DNA of 64,000 nt from Malurus cyaneus samueli (Eukaryota; Chordata; Aves; Passeriformes; Maluridae). A program made the position numbers and the translations under genes. Position 1 is the stretch's first letter; every line of letters starts with the position of its first letter. The stretch spans positions 16,609,950-16,673,949 of the forward strand of contig CM019238.1 of assembly GCA_009741485.1 (NCBI GenBank). Reading direction: 5' to 3'. Shown one piece after another: positions 47,522-61,387 of the stretch. Under the pieces are notes generated by a model that saw only the letters and a list, made by a program, of their open reading frames with translations, ran no database searches and was not told the DNA's origin.

Positions 47522-47662
47522 TTATGATCACAGGATATTCTGAGTTGGAAGGGCCCCACAAGGGTCAAGTCCCACTCCAAAGTGAATGTTCCACACAGGA
47601 TCAGAACCACAAACCCTGGCATTATTAGCCCCATGCTCTAACCAGCTGAGCTAATCCAGCAA
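47522..47662 (-). repeat. tRNA-Ile/CR1 SINE (TguSINE1-like)
   Basis: Read on the minus strand, this starts with a tRNA-Ile-like head. TTAGCTCAGCTGGTTAGAGC contains the polymerase III A box, followed by an anticodon-arm region GGGGCTAATAATGCCAGGG as in tRNA-Ile(AAT). A slightly decayed B box follows (GTGGTTCTGATCC, one extra base). The tail, CTTGTGGGGCCCTTCCAACT then CAGAATATCCTGTGATCATA, matches the CR1 3' end used for trans-mobilisation. This composition is that of TguSINE1, described in zebra finch. Target-site duplications are not obvious by eye. The copy is about 140 bases and mutated. Confidence 0.85.
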
Positions 47663-50213
47663 CAGAAATGTGAGACATTTCTAATCTAATTTATATCAGA
47701 GAGTTTGGGGCTGAGCTACTCAAAAACTCCCACGAAAAGCTGAAAATAATCCAAAGAGCTTTATCCTTTTCCCTCTAGTGTAGGATGGGATAATATAAAC
47801 CAGACAGTACACATGAAGTGAGCTAATAACAAATGAAAACAAATAGATGCCTTTGATCTTCTCCCTCTCTAATCAATCCCTTTACCCAATTCCCTTCCTC
47901 CTTGGACTGGGATATGGATAACTTCAGCTGAGAAGGGCTTTCTAAGCCATTTCCAGCCCATGTGCACCCATCTCAGTGGTTTTGTGCTGTCCATGAAATT
48001 CCCAGTCTGGCAGAGCAGAGCCAAACCCCCCATGCTGATGCCCCAGACCCACCAGGAGTCCCTGGCAGTGCCACAGGCAGTGATCCCTCAGGATTTCAAT
48101 TTCTCTATTTCTGCATCTCTGTAACCCTGTGATCCTTCAGTGTTTAACTCCAGACTCCACAGACAGTGCTGAGCTCTCCCATTTTCACACAAAACAATTC
48201 CTCTGCAGCCCCAAACTCAAGGACACCTCCCTGTCCAGGCCCCAAGAGATGGAAACAACAGAGAATTGGGGGAGCCAACTTGGAGTCAATGACTGCATTG
48301 GCTGCAGCTGCAATTGGAGGATTCAGGCCCGATGTGCAAATGGACAAAAGTGAGAAAGGGTGAAAAACCCATGAGCCATTGTGGGTGTGGGACTGCCCTG
48401 GATGGATTTGGAGACCCTGCAATAACAGAACTGCTTTGGATTCTCTGCAGCAGCAGCAGCAAAAGGGAGGGGATGCCCATTCCCAGCCCAGCAGAGCTCA
48501 GGGGACCATCCCCTGTTCTTGCTGCTCCCCCAGGCAAGGAGCTCTGTCCTGGCAAGGGCACGGCTGTGGCTGTCCCAGGGCTGATGTGACAATGAAGAGG
48601 ACAAGGATTGTTCCATGTGAGGTCTGAGCTGACAGCATGAGCAGAGCTGCACCACAGGCAGCAGGAACGGGTCAAGCACTGCTGATGGGACATCACACTG
48701 TGAGGGGAGAATCTTTAACATCCTTAAAAAAAAAACCAAAAAAACCAATCCAAGTGTCTTTTCTTTAATTCAGAAATGTGATTAGAGATTCAACAGTTGC
48801 TTCTAAGGTGACACGGTGGAAAGGCTCGCTAAGGATTACACAAGACACACACACAGCAGAAAAAAAAAGGACAAAAAAGAAAGAAAATGTTTTTTTCCAG
48901 GGCATCTAGGCAATGCTGAATCAACACAGCAAACATAAAACCTGATAATTTATAACATAAGACAATTACAAGAGGCAATTCTTCATTAAACATATTATAT
49001 CTAACACTGGAAACAATTAAAAATCAAGGTAAAGTGGGCAAAGATTCAATTAGTATGCATCAAGAAATAAAAATATCCCCTAGAAACTCCATGTTCATAC
49101 AAAATATAATTTCTTGTGAGGAACAGATTGATTCCCTTCTAACTGCTTTTATTACGAAGGAGAGGAAACCTCTGGAATACTTTGAAGAGTTCAATGGACC
49201 TAATTATGAGTTTTTAAAGTACAAATCCTGACTGTCCAGCAGAGGGTAACCAAAGATTCAAGGCTTTTAATTATTCAAAAAAATTAAGGACAGTAAGCCT
49301 GTCACCTCTGACAAAGAGAAGCCGAGGGAAGAGCAGCAAGTCAAACCTTGATTCAAGAATAATACAATTTTGAAGTGAATTCTCTTCAGAAAAATCTGAC
49401 AAGTTTGAATAAAAGGGAAACAAATTTTGAATTACAAATAATTATTGCTTTGGTTATCGAGGTTTACTTTTTAACTACAATGTGTTCTTGTCTCTGCTTC
49501 TAAACTGACAATTACTTTGTTCAAAAGCACTGGGTCAGCACAGCGATGTGATGAGCACTCCAAACCCACCCAGGCATTTCAGAGCAGACTTTTCTTCAGA
49601 ATACTGGGGTTTTTCACTCAGCTGAACCTACAGAAAACCCCTTTTGATGGAGCTTTTCCCATCAGGTTCATGCAGAGGAAGTCAAGCAAACTTCTCACTT
49701 CTTTTGCCAACCCAGAGTTTACAAAAGGTCTAGGTTTCAATAATTAAAACCAAAACTTTATATTCTTTATATATATTCTTTTGCTAGCCTATAACATAAG
49801 GAACAATACCTTCCCAATAATTATTTCAAAAATAATTTCTTAGGCCTTGATTCCCAATTCAATCCAACAGTAAATCTAGTAAGAAATTTATATGACTTAA
49901 TTTAAAGCATCTAATTGAATGATTTAGCTTTGTGTAGACGTAATGAGCCATTCCATAAAATCAATAACATTGTAAAGTATAAACTAAATTATTATAAATG
50001 AAGGCAATAAAAAAAGAGCTCCTCTGTGTTAGGCAGGGTGACACTTGATGAATGGGTTATTATTGCAGGCTGCAGCAGAGCAGGCAGAGGAGAGCAGGGT
50101 GATATTTGCAGAGGGGCAGAGGTTGGCTGCCCAGCATGCAAACAGGATCACTGCTGGGAGTCCTCATCCCACTGAGACAGAGCTGCATTCCCAGCAAAAC
50201 AGCTCCAGGGGTC
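47663..50213. other. No gene seen; GC-richer middle part
   Basis: A GC-richer stretch at about 47,940-48,700 supports overlapping frames of 80-141 codons on both strands and includes a short GCA run near 48,448. Such two-strand openness indicates composition rather than a gene. The remainder is AT-rich, with A-rich patches at about 48,726-48,745 and 48,860-48,895. Confidence 0.55.
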
Positions 50214-50579
50214 AGCATTCCCTGGGAATGAAACCTCTGTGATTCCAGGACCTTCTTACAAACACACAAAAACTTCCTCCTGAGAAGAGGAACACACTTA
50301 GAACACTGATTTAGACAAGTCACTACTCTTCAGCATTCCCTGGAATGAAACCTTCCTAACTCCAGGACTTTGTAAGAAACACAGACAAACTTCCTCCTGA
50401 GAATGAGGAACATACTTGGAACACTCTATTTAGACAAGTGAGTACTCCTAAGCATTCCCTGGGAATGAAACCTTCCTAACTCCAGGACTTTATAAGAAAC
50501 AAACACAAAAACTTCCTCCTGAGAACGAGGAACACACTTAAAATATACTTATTTAGACAAGTGACTACTCCTCAGCACT
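50214..50579. repeat. Tandem repeat, about 119-bp unit, 3 copies
   Basis: Units start with AGCATTCCCTGG at 50,214, 50,332 and 50,451 (periods 118 and 119). Each continues through GAATGAAACC, CTCCAGGACTTTGTAAGAAA, AAACTTCCTCCTGAGAA and TTTAGACAAGT, ending near CTCCTCAGCAC at 50,579. Copies 2 and 3 resemble each other more than copy 1, which has CTCTGTGATT where the others have CTTCCTAACT. Confidence 0.94.
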
Positions 50580-53408
50580 GTTTGCTAACCAGCAAAAGTG
50601 AAGGGCTAAAAACCACTCCAAAAATGACCATAAAAGTGTGACCAGTCCAGCTGACATCATTCACAATATATCACACTACACAGCCACAGATCTCCAAGCA
50701 GGATAAAAATGGAATTCCACAAACTAATAAATCCAACACTGCAGATAAAGCACGAACAAAAAGAAAGATCTTTTAAAATAAAACTCCACAAATTTTCAGT
50801 ATAGGGCAAAAAAAAAATGCTCTCCAGATTTCAGGTGCTCCACTTGACTTCACTAAAGCCAATATAATTTATTGCCCTGCAGCACAGACAGTGGCTCATG
50901 CAAAAGGAATTGCTCTGCAGAATATCACACAAAATCCCCCTCTTCCAGAAAAGATTTCGGCTGTTGCATCATCGCATCTCCAATTTAAAATTGATCACAA
51001 AATGCAAACTTTAACAGGAAGGGTAAAACAGCCCTGTGATTAAGAGAAAAACAGAATGCCACAGGCAGAAAGTGTCTCGATCTACAGCCCTGCTCGGAAA
51101 GCACGGAGGAACACGAAAAGCAAAAACGTAGGTCAGCCTCAGGCCCCGACAGAGGGAAACAATCAATGATCTGAAAAAGCTGTGTGCAACACCCAGCCAC
51201 ACGCTCGCTGAGTTACAGATTTATAGCAAAATCCAAAAAACCTTACATTTGCTCTAAAATGGACAAATGATGGAGGGCAACAAGTCCTTTCCAAAGGCGA
51301 GAGCAGCACCCCTACTTTATTCTGTAATAAGGGAGGAAAGAGAGACATCTAGCTGCTGAAAGGAACTAAGCAGAACACAAAATTGAGCTGCAGCACCCAG
51401 TGGGTGCAGAGTGACCACTCTGGGCACCCAAAATCCACAGCCAAAGCTCACCAAAGGGTGAGTGACAAAGCAGGGGAGATAAAACAGGTGAGGGATTGCT
51501 CTCCTCTCAACTGGAAGAGCGGCTTTCGCTTTGGAAACTGAGAGAAAGATTGCCTTCCTCCTGTGGATGGTGACAGCCAGAAATCCAGCTGGACAGGGCA
51601 GGAAGAAAACATTCTTTATCCTGCAGAGAGTTTGATGGTGTGTGGAAGGAGATAAGGACAACCTGGTCAGCTGAGGAACAAACCAGCACAGCTCTGCTCC
51701 GTGTGGGTGCAGGGGCAACAGAATGATTAATTTGGCCTCTGGTAATTGAAATAAATAATTAAAGCAGGTGAATGGAGGCTCCAGAGAATTTTCTCCTAAG
51801 CCCAGGGTTTCCCTTTTGGGGTAAAGCAGCATTTCTGCTGGGAGTTTCTGTCAAGTTGTTGATCACAGGCTGTGCTTTCTCTTGGGTTTCTCTCTCAAGA
51901 GCCCAGTGATGCCATGGTAAAGAGGGGCAGGCAGGACACTCTCACTGACACTTGGCTGCGTGTGGGGAGGCAAGAAAGAACATGCAGAACTTTATTCACA
52001 CCAAACACCATTTCCTTTCACACCCCATGCCCTGTCTGTAGCGATTACACCCAGGAAATCCAACTCTGCTGGTTTATTTTTCACCTAGGCGAGAATTCTG
52101 TACAGTTTTGGACAATGCTGCAGCTTCATCTACCCAATTTCCATGAGAATATCCTCACCTTTTCACCTCCCTGCTCTGCTCCATGGCCTTGGCTCAGAAT
52201 GCTGCTTCTGAGTGCACAGTTTTTGAGATCTTCATAAGAAAAGATGCTGCACTGAATGCTGGGGTTCTGGTCAATGATTTACTGACTCACAGGATGTAAT
52301 TTAGCCTTCTCCAAAGAAATAAATATGGATTATGTATAGAATTCTACTATACTATAGCACCTATTTAAGGGACAGAACAGATCTGTGAATGAACTATCAT
52401 ACAGCAGCATTTCAGTGGAATAGCTTTTTTTCTAAGGCTGAAGTAGTGCTTTTTTGTTGTCTACTTCTCAGCCAGTGCACTGACAAATTAACAGCTATTA
52501 ACCAATGAAAATTTAAAAAAAAAACAGAACAAAACCACACCAATCTGCATGTATCTCACAGGATATAAAAAAACACCAACCAAAGCATCTGACACAGAGT
52601 GAAGGACATTTCCACACAACTCTACTATGGATTTAGAGCTGTGGGCACGTGTAAAGCAGATTCTAGATTAATAACCAAGAGCCTGATCTTGGAAATAACT
52701 AAAATGCCGAAAGCTACGAAAAATGCCAATGAAAGACAAACTAGAAAGCAAGAACTCTTCCAGCCCTGTGGCTCCAATCACTGCTGATCCTCTCTCCAGA
52801 CAAAAGTTGCATTTCCTTACCTCGAGCAGAAAGTAAGAATAAACAGGAATTGGAGAGGGGGAACAGAAGAGATAATTTGCCTAAGAGAGTTCAATGAGAT
52901 GATTCTGGTCTCTTTTCCTTTGTTATTCCATGGCTAATGAAGTGTCTGGGCAGTTGGAACAGCTCCTGCAGCACGAGCTGCTGGCTGTAGCTGCCCGTTT
53001 GTTTGCCGTGAGTTATTGTTTGATTTGGCGTTGGTTTCGGAGCAGTTTCCCTGCTCTGCTGGGCACACGGATGCTGCTGGGCCGTGTTTACGAGCCTGTA
53101 AATGATCGGGGAGCTGTTTGTCCAGCATCAGAGACGAGGAGAGGCAGAGCAGGGGCTGTGCTGGGCAGGGCTCAGGCTGCTGCAGCATATGATGGGCTTG
53201 CGGAGTCCAAAACCCTGAGCAGCGCTGCAATGCACGACAAACTGCAGATTTGGGCTTTTTTTGTTTTCCAAAAGCAAGCTGGCTGGTCAGGGAACTCTTA
53301 AAATTATCCAAGGTCCATCACCTCCAGCAGCATGCTGGAGGATCCGGTGCGGGGAGCATCAGTGCCTCCACCAGGGGCCTCTTGCAGCCCCTGGGTCTGC
53401 CTGGGGAA
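50580..53408. other. No gene seen
   Basis: Mixed non-coding sequence. The minus-strand frame at 51,317-51,832 (171 codons) is the longest outside the duplicated blocks, but it shows no domain, signal or splice support. At 52,930-53,311 frames are open on both strands, which suggests a GC-rich compositional effect. No mobile element recognised. Confidence 0.5.
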
Positions 53409-53564
53409 GAGATTTCACTGCACAACTGCAGAAATTTCATTGTAAAACTGTGGAGATTTCACTGTAAAACTGTGGAGATTTCACTGCACAACTGCAGAGA
53501 TTTCACTGTAAAACTGCAGAGATTTCACCCGTACAACCGCAGAGATTTCACCTGCACACCTGCA
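53409..53564. repeat. 22-bp minisatellite, 7 units
   Basis: Seven head-to-tail units of GAGATTTCACTGYAMAACTG plus two variable bases. The first five are 22 bases and the last two 23. Two unit types alternate: one with CACAACTGCA and one with TAAAACTGTG. The last two units are more diverged and gain CpGs (CCCGTACAACCGCA). Confidence 0.95.
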
Positions 53565-56500
53565 GCTTCTGGCTTCCTGTTTCAGTTATAATCAATATTT
53601 TCATTTATGCCAACATAGAAAATCAATCACCCGACACCACACAGTATAAATCAAATATCAAAATTAAATCCTTGTGATTCGTTGCAAGCATGAATACAAT
53701 ATTTTGTGAGCGTCCTGTACAAATCAGTCAAACACTTCTTTTACTGAAGCAGACATAGAGTACTTTGTAAATTTGACTTATCACCTCCGGAAAAACTTGG
53801 ACTTTTTAGTTTAACTTCCTTATTTCCTTGACCTCCTTAAAGCCAAACAGATTCATAGATGCTAACAAAATGTTCTCTGAGATAAGGAAGGGGGCAAGGG
53901 GAAACTGAGGGGGAGTAGAAAGGTTGAGTGTCTTTCACAAAAAANAGGAATTGCAAATTCTGGCACATAAACATCAAAATCCCAGCATTCACCCAAGCTC
54001 TCCATCAGAAGGCAACTTCTGCCCTTTGCTGAGGGAATTAAAAATCTGTGATAGCACTGAGGGCTAAAAGATTGCCCTTTCAGCTCTCCTTATGTTAGGT
54101 GTTACTAACGAGGCCTTTTTGCACAAGGGTTCTACAGCAAATTCCAGTTCATTACTTAAAGAGTTTTCATCTCTTTTAAGGAACACTGAGAGCTCAGAAA
54201 TTCTCCTGAGAAATCTCTCTCCCAGAGAGAGGAAACCCTTCATTGCAACAGACCTTTGGAATAGGAAGGTCATGGTAGGGCTCGTGCTGTTATTTTTTTT
54301 CAGGTAAAACACAGCACAGAAAAATAAACAGATCATCAGCACAAACTGTGTAAGAAAACCATGAAATTAATGGCAATTTACAGAGGTCTTTAGGTACCAC
54401 AGTGCAGAACATCCAGTCATCACCCATCACAACAGTAACTGGGCTATTTTTTAGGTTATTTACAATTTAACATTAAAGTTCCTAAGAATTTTACTTCTAT
54501 GTCAGCTGGGTCAAAAGAATTGGAAAAATGAAGTGGCAAACAGTGGCAAGGTTTATATCACAATTTCCTACCTCAGCCTCCATGAATGGAGCTTTACTGC
54601 TTTGGCTGTTCAGGGCAGGTGGGGAGCCAGGGACCCTTGGATACCTGAGGGATGTTTTGGTCAAATCCTCCCTTTCCTGCACTGGAAAACTCCTGCAAGA
54701 TCACTCAGAGCTGCTGGGACAATCAGTCATTCCTTGTGCCTGTCAGATTAAGTGCTGAGAAAAAAAAAAAAAAAATCATAAAAAAACCAAAACTACTCAT
54801 GAGAGATAAGCAGTATGTACATTTGGCTACCCGGCTGATTTGTTCCCTCCACAAGAGCTCCCAGATAGGCACCAATGGGGAGAATTCCAGCTCTGATCTT
54901 TGCTGGAGAACCTTGGAGGGTTTAAACACAATGCTCAGCTCTGCTGTGGCCCAGAATAAATTTGGTTTTTGTGCTCCAGGCTGCAGCCACGCTCTCTGCA
55001 CTGAGAGCATCTGCAGGGTCTGAATGGACCCGCCAGTGTCACCCTGGGCTGGGTCCCCTGTCCCCCACAGAACCCCCACTCCATGGGACATTTCCCCATC
55101 CTCTGCTGGACCCAGCACCACCAAGGGTTAAGGTTTCAGCCACCTGCAGAGCCAGTTGGAGGGGATGGCTGCAGTTCTGCCCCTGCCATGGATAAATTCC
55201 ACTCCTGCACACGATATTGTGAGCGACACAGTTGGGTTCCCTGGCAGAGCACACGAGGTTTTATTTGTCAACAAATGGGTTTCATGATCCATCATTACCA
55301 CTTGATTGATTGGCCCAGCACTTTGGCAGGGTGTTTTTTTTCTCAGCCTTTGCTGCAGCAGGGTGTTTTAGTTATTTCAGGAGCTGTCTGATCTGCTGGC
55401 AGGGGCTGTGCTGGCAGAAGGCAGAACGGTTCATCCTGTGCTGGTCAGCGCGGGAGTGGGGAGTGGATAACAGGAGGGACTGCGTTATGGCTTTACATCT
55501 GTTTTTGTTATGATCAGATCTGTTCTTCCTCTTATCACAACAAAAACAACTCTCGTGTCGTTTTCTCATTCATCCAACGCGAGCCAGATCCTCAGTTGTA
55601 GCTATTTCATCTTCTCCCATCTTCTTCTCTTCCTCCATTCTTTCTTGTGGAGCACATTAAAAAAAAAAAAAAATGCCCAGCCCAACTAACTGTTCTGTAA
55701 CCCAAATCTGAAATATTCATCTTTACATTTTTTCCATCTTTCTTTGTGCAATAAATACATTCAATCAGGAGAAAAATACACTAACTCACTGTGACAGATT
55801 GGACTCCATCTGTCAAGATTTCATGTTTGATATAGACTGGAAATTGTGGATAAAGGGGAAATATTCAGGTACCGCTCTTTCAATGAATGTCCCGGGGGGA
55901 GATTAAGGCAATGATAAATTGGTTATGGTTACACCCTGAGCCAAGCCATGGGAAGCCTAATTAGAATCCAGAAGGATTGCAGCCAGGAGAGACAGATGCC
56001 AGAAAGAAGAATAGTATGTGGAAAAGGATTTCAGTTTCAGCTGGGACAGAAAAAATGCACAAATGACCTGAAGTGTTAGCCAGGAAAGAGTGTACTTGGT
56101 CATCTTGGTACAGAAAGATGTTTCTGTAAATTAAATGAAATGAAGGATATTTTTGAAACAGCTTAAGAAAAATAGGAGGAGATTTGCTTAAAATGTGTTC
56201 AAGGGAGGGATAAGAATTCACCAAATTGGAGCATTAGGGTGAAAATTAGAAATCCAGAAAGACTTGCTTTATGACACCCACCGGCATGATTTTGACAAAT
56301 TAATTTAATTTCCCTGAATTTCCACATGTGTGCTAAGAGTCTGCAATGTGTTCTTCTCAAAAAACCCAAATACACTAGGAAAGGAAATGCTCAGATACCA
56401 ACAGGGACTACAAACAGATGGAAATACACAGTGACTTTTACTGTAAGAAGAAGAAAGTGTCTTCAGGTGAGAGCACGGGGAGCAAATATTAATTTCACCT

Positions 56501-59500
56501 AATCAAGACAAAGCAAAGTACCTGACAAAGAATATTTATGCAAATTCACTCTAAAATTACCACAAAGAGCCCAGTGAGTAGCGGTGACAGGCCAGCAGGG
56601 CTCCTGGAGGGCATCGGGGGGAGATGACCCCTGGCAGACAGAGAGTCCGGATGATGGGCTGAGCTGAGCCTTGGAGCTCACAGGGGAATGCAGGATGGGC
56701 TTTGAACCACAGGAATCTGTTTCTGAGTTAGTTTCTGAGTGATGCCAGGGCTGCAGGAGCCATCACAGCACAGAGGGACACTCAGGGATATCCTGGTGCT
56801 GATTTCCTCAGAGCTCGGAGGGTGTCACTCTGGCCCAAACAGTAAAACCTGCCTCACTGATGACATCCAGCTTTAACCTTAAGATCTAACAAAAAAAAAA
56901 ATAAATCCTCAAACCAAAACAGGAATCACCCAAAGGACAAAGTGTGAAATAGATTCTGCTCTCTTAAAGCAAAGGAAGAACAGAGCCCCTGAGGCCGGGA
57001 CTGGGCTCACAAGAGCTGCCTCAGGAAAGGTCAGCAGCACCTCTGCCTGCACCTCTGGGGTTTGCTGTTTGGTCACACTTTGCCTTTGGCTCTGTTCAAA
57101 ACTCTTCAGTCCCCCCAGCAGACCAGGAGCAAAAGAATTGAGTAAATGACCTTCCCTGGGGCACAGCTCTACTCCCTCTCAACTCTATCCTTCTCAATCC
57201 CTTACAAACATTAATACTTCTGCTTTAGAAACATTCCTGCTAACATTCCTGCTTTATTCATCTTTGAAGACAAAGATATGAACCCCTACTTCCAGAAGAA
57301 AAAAAAAAAAGCAGTATTTATTTTGTATTGATGAAGGAGCTATCAGTAGCAGTGAAATTTTCCATGCAACACATTCCTGTAAATGAAATTAATTAGATAA
57401 AAGTAGTGCAGGCTTCAGGAAGAAAGAAATCCAGACATTTTCCTTGACAGACATGAAAAGAGAGACAGATATGCCCATATTAGCAATACAAAATCCTATC
57501 AATTTCCATGTATGTTATCTCATCCCAAAGAAAGACAAATTCTAGTAATAATAACATTACTGGTGGTAAGTTTAATGGCTAAAACTTTCAGTTAAACTGT
57601 GTCCAGTCAGGTCCTGGGCATGGCAAGTTAAATTCCCTTCAGAATTGGGTATAATTTGTAAGGCCAACAGAACAACTGTCCAACAGGACAATGATCATAA
57701 CCTTATTTATTAAGCTACAGACACTTGATGAAGGATGCCTGGCAAACGTGCTTGAAAATAACAGACCAAAGAAGCCCTGCAAGCAGTGATACCTGGGTTT
57801 TGGCCAGCAAATTACAATAATTGACATGTCTGTGCATGAGGATGGTTTGCACAGCATTACCGGGTTCTGTCATTATTGAGAATATTTAAGGCAGAAACAA
57901 ATTATTTAATTGAATGACTGAAGATAAAATTAAAACCCCAACCCAAGTCCTTTTAGCTGTCACGCTGCACTGTGATACCAGCAACCATTTAGCAAACAAA
58001 ACATGGAAGATATTGCTCCATGCCCAGTTTTATGCAAGTAGAGTCTTCTTCCCAATTTAGAATCTCTTCCTCCTTGATTTGTTTTCTTGTTTCTGACCTA
58101 TCAAGCTCAGAAATGGACTATGACACTTACAAAACTAATTACTTCTCTTTTCTTTTAATTCTCTCCAAGGCTAAGGAACTAAACATCACAACAGGAACTG
58201 CAGCAGTAATTGGGCTTCAGTGTCACTGTGTGCCAACCACCTCAGAGCTGAAACACAAACTTTAAATTAAACAAACATCAGCCCAATTGAAGAGCCTCAC
58301 CCTCTCAGAGATCTTTGTTAGGATGACATTGAGGATGGTTTTCAGTGCACACTGAGATATGAAAGCTGCTTGCATTAATAATGATAGGAGACAGAGTTAT
58401 TGTGAGTACAATCAACTTTTCCCTGATCATTTCCCAAAACCAGTGACAGCACGTGATCAGAAGAGTGGGAATGTGGAGTTTTATAAAGAGTAGTGAATGG
58501 AAACAGTTCAGCAGTTTATAAATGTCTTTGTGCTTTAATAGAAATGATCTACAAATTCCAGAACAGTCCAAACCCCTGTCACCAGTGCCATCCAAAATAC
58601 TGTGATTGGTTTAAGCATTATTGGCTTCCCTAATTACAACAAGAATTGAGGGTTTGTTGTTGGTTTTTTTGGTTCTTCTTCTTTGTTTTTTATAAACAGC
58701 TCATCAATATATTTGCTGTTTTGCTACTTTAATCTGTTTTAGTGACAAAGGAACTGGAGGTTTAAGCCCGAGGATCCCCCAGCTTCTGACATTGGTAAGA
58801 TTTAAGGACGACAATTTGGAGATCAAGGGAACTTTACTGCTGGCAGTGGAGGTAGGCAATTTTGGGATTTAAGCAGCTAAAGCAGCAGTCAGAGCAGATT
58901 TGTTTCCCTGATTTTTAACACTGCATTTGAGGAGAATACCCATTAATACAGATCTCTCCGGGGTTTCGCTCACAGAGGTGCATAGGGCACTCTCATACAT
59001 TCCAATTTTTGTGTCTTTTTAATGTTCCAGGCAGGGTACCTTCCAAACATAGATGAAAATCTTTTTTTGATATCCCTTACCACATACAGAACAACACCAA
59101 GCACAGGACAGTGTGGCCTTGACTCTGAATTTTTTTTTCCTGTACAGTTCAGTATTCATAAAGTGAGTTTTGCAGTCCCTAGTGAGGGATTACCTCACCT
59201 CTTTCTAACACGTGCAGAGCACTGCTGGCTGCTTTCCAGGCACAATGATTGAATTTCCTCACTTTATAGGATGCCTAAATTTCTGTCCAATGTTTTAAAA
59301 TGTAACCATGAGCTTGGTTCTTTTGAGTTTGCTTCAGCTTAACTTTATCTCAGCTGAATTTTTATCAGTTTAGACTCCACTGCCTGCCTGTGTCAGACAC
59401 CAAAACCCAATTTCCTTTTTCTTTGTCCCCAAACTTAGCTACATTGGAGAGAGCTTTTATCCAAGTTACAACACTTAATGCATTGATCAGTTTTATTTTC

Positions 59501-61387
59501 TGTTTTAACAAAGAGAATAAAGGGAATGATAAATAAGTGTATAGGTGAGATGATTCAGAAGTGATCCTGACTATGAAAACAAGACAGGCTGCTCTCCTGA
59601 GAGATTGCTGCATTTGTTTCTACTGCATTTATCACCATCTTGATAAATATTATGACTATCTGAAGCTCAATCAACCTTCTGCATTAGCATGGAAAATAAT
59701 TCACCACCTATACAAGGGCATGATGAGAAAAAAAAGAACTAAGTTTGGGAAGCAGAGTGGGAGCCTGGCCTGGTTAAGATTCCTCATCACAGCTGCCATT
59801 TAGGATTCAGTCACTGCTGACATCAAGGAAAAAATCTAAGAAAGTATCCTATCAGTGAAATCTATTAATTAAAGTGCAGTGTAAAGAGAGCAATTCATTA
59901 TCAGTTGTATAATTGTTCACAATAACCCCCGACAGGAGGAAAGTATAGCCACACTCAGATATTCTGTGTGTAATCAGCAAAATAAAACATAAAAGCCTTT
60001 TTTATACCCTTCTGGAAACATCTGAAGCATAAAACACTTCTGCTAGCCATTCTTAACATAAAAGGGAGAAAAGTGAATAAAGAAAGACCTGTGATTAACT
60101 TGTTGGCAGAAAAATAGGGCATCAATCTGCCAGCATTGATCCGGGCCACATTCTCCTTTCCTGTGGCTATGGGGTGTTTGGTTTGTTACACATTTTATCT
60201 TCTGGACTCCTTAATACACCAGCAAATATTGGCCAGACAAAGGATGTGGAATGCTTTCTTTGCTCATGTCAGTGTGTTTGACTGCCTCGTTTGCTTCTCT
60301 GTCTTCTTCACTGTTGTCTTCCATCACAACCAACTCTTCTGATTCCCTTTTTATTTCCTTATTCCTCACTCTAAGTATCCCTCCTTTATTATCCCCTATT
60401 CTCATCTTTCTTGGCTGCCCAGGCTCTACTTTTCTTGTCTCCAACTTCATCTCAAACAATTTCAATCCCTGTTTCTGAACTTCCTGGATAAACAGAGTAG
60501 CACTGCAAAAGGACACAGTTGAACTACATTTTCTGAAGAAAATATTCCCATTTTTTGAAGATATTATAGTAAAGATAAAGTTACAATATTACTGAAGAGA
60601 ATGGGACAAAAGGAGAAAAACAAAACAAAGGATTTCTTACCAGATGGACAAAAAAAGAGACCAATGCATCCCTGAGGTACCAAACACCTCCTTTTAGACC
60701 AAATGACACAAAGTATGTTTGAAATTCCCAGGCCTTGAAAAAAACATGCAGAAATGGAGACATCACTTTTATTTTCAGCAATATCTGAGTAGGATTTTTC
60801 TTTTTTTTTCCTGAACTCAGCACCAGCAAGCCCAACCACAGCCACGTGAAAACTGAATCACTAAAGAAACACCTCTGTACTTCGCTTTGTCTAAGTTTTT
60901 CATTGCTTCAGTAGTGAGAAAATATATTTCCTGTAAAATACTTTTCTGTAATAGTATTAATCATACTGTGGAAGTATGAGAGGCTTTGTGAGGGTGGAAA
61001 TGCAGATATTATCAGCAACCTGTGTCACCTCCCCTTCATGGACCTTAAAAAACTGTCCCCATTTATTTCTGACAGAAGCAAATTCAGTGTGTTAATTGGG
61101 AATGGGAAAGAAATTACTTTCATTCACATACCTCAAATTGATTGGCTGTCTTATTTTGTTAGAAAGAGAGAATAAAGCCCTAAACAAATAAATTAATCTG
61201 CTCAGGCACACAATTATTCATTGTGATTTCTTTTACTGTGCCCCTTCTTATTCATTCTTGCTCTAAGATAAACAGCCCCAGTCTTCTCATCTCACTGCAA
61301 TGAGATTTTTTCAAAGGCCTCGTTAGCTATTCTTGATAAAAGTCTAGATTAGTTTATTGGTTTAGATTAAAACTACACAAAAACACT
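53565..61387. other. No gene established
   Basis: Long AT-rich non-coding stretch with a single N at 53,945 inside an A run. A-runs lie at about 54,760-54,774, 55,659-55,672 and 57,300-57,311. A CpG-bearing patch at about 55,870-55,960 (TACCGCTCTTTCAATG) has some conserved-element texture. A minus-strand exon-like segment at 60,641-60,733 is discussed under findings. No repeats recognised. Confidence 0.5.

Noticed and set aside
47598..47653. Functional tRNA-Ile gene
   Set aside because: The B box has an insertion, the acceptor stem cannot pair, and a CR1-like tail follows, so it is the head of a SINE.
48144..48748. Overlapping 92-141 codon frames in a GC-rich patch
   Set aside because: Frames are open on both strands at once, the mark of base composition rather than coding.
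51317..51832. 171-codon minus-strand frame
   Set aside because: It has the longest frame outside the duplications, but no signal peptide, motif or family match is visible, and the codon pattern looks unselected by eye.
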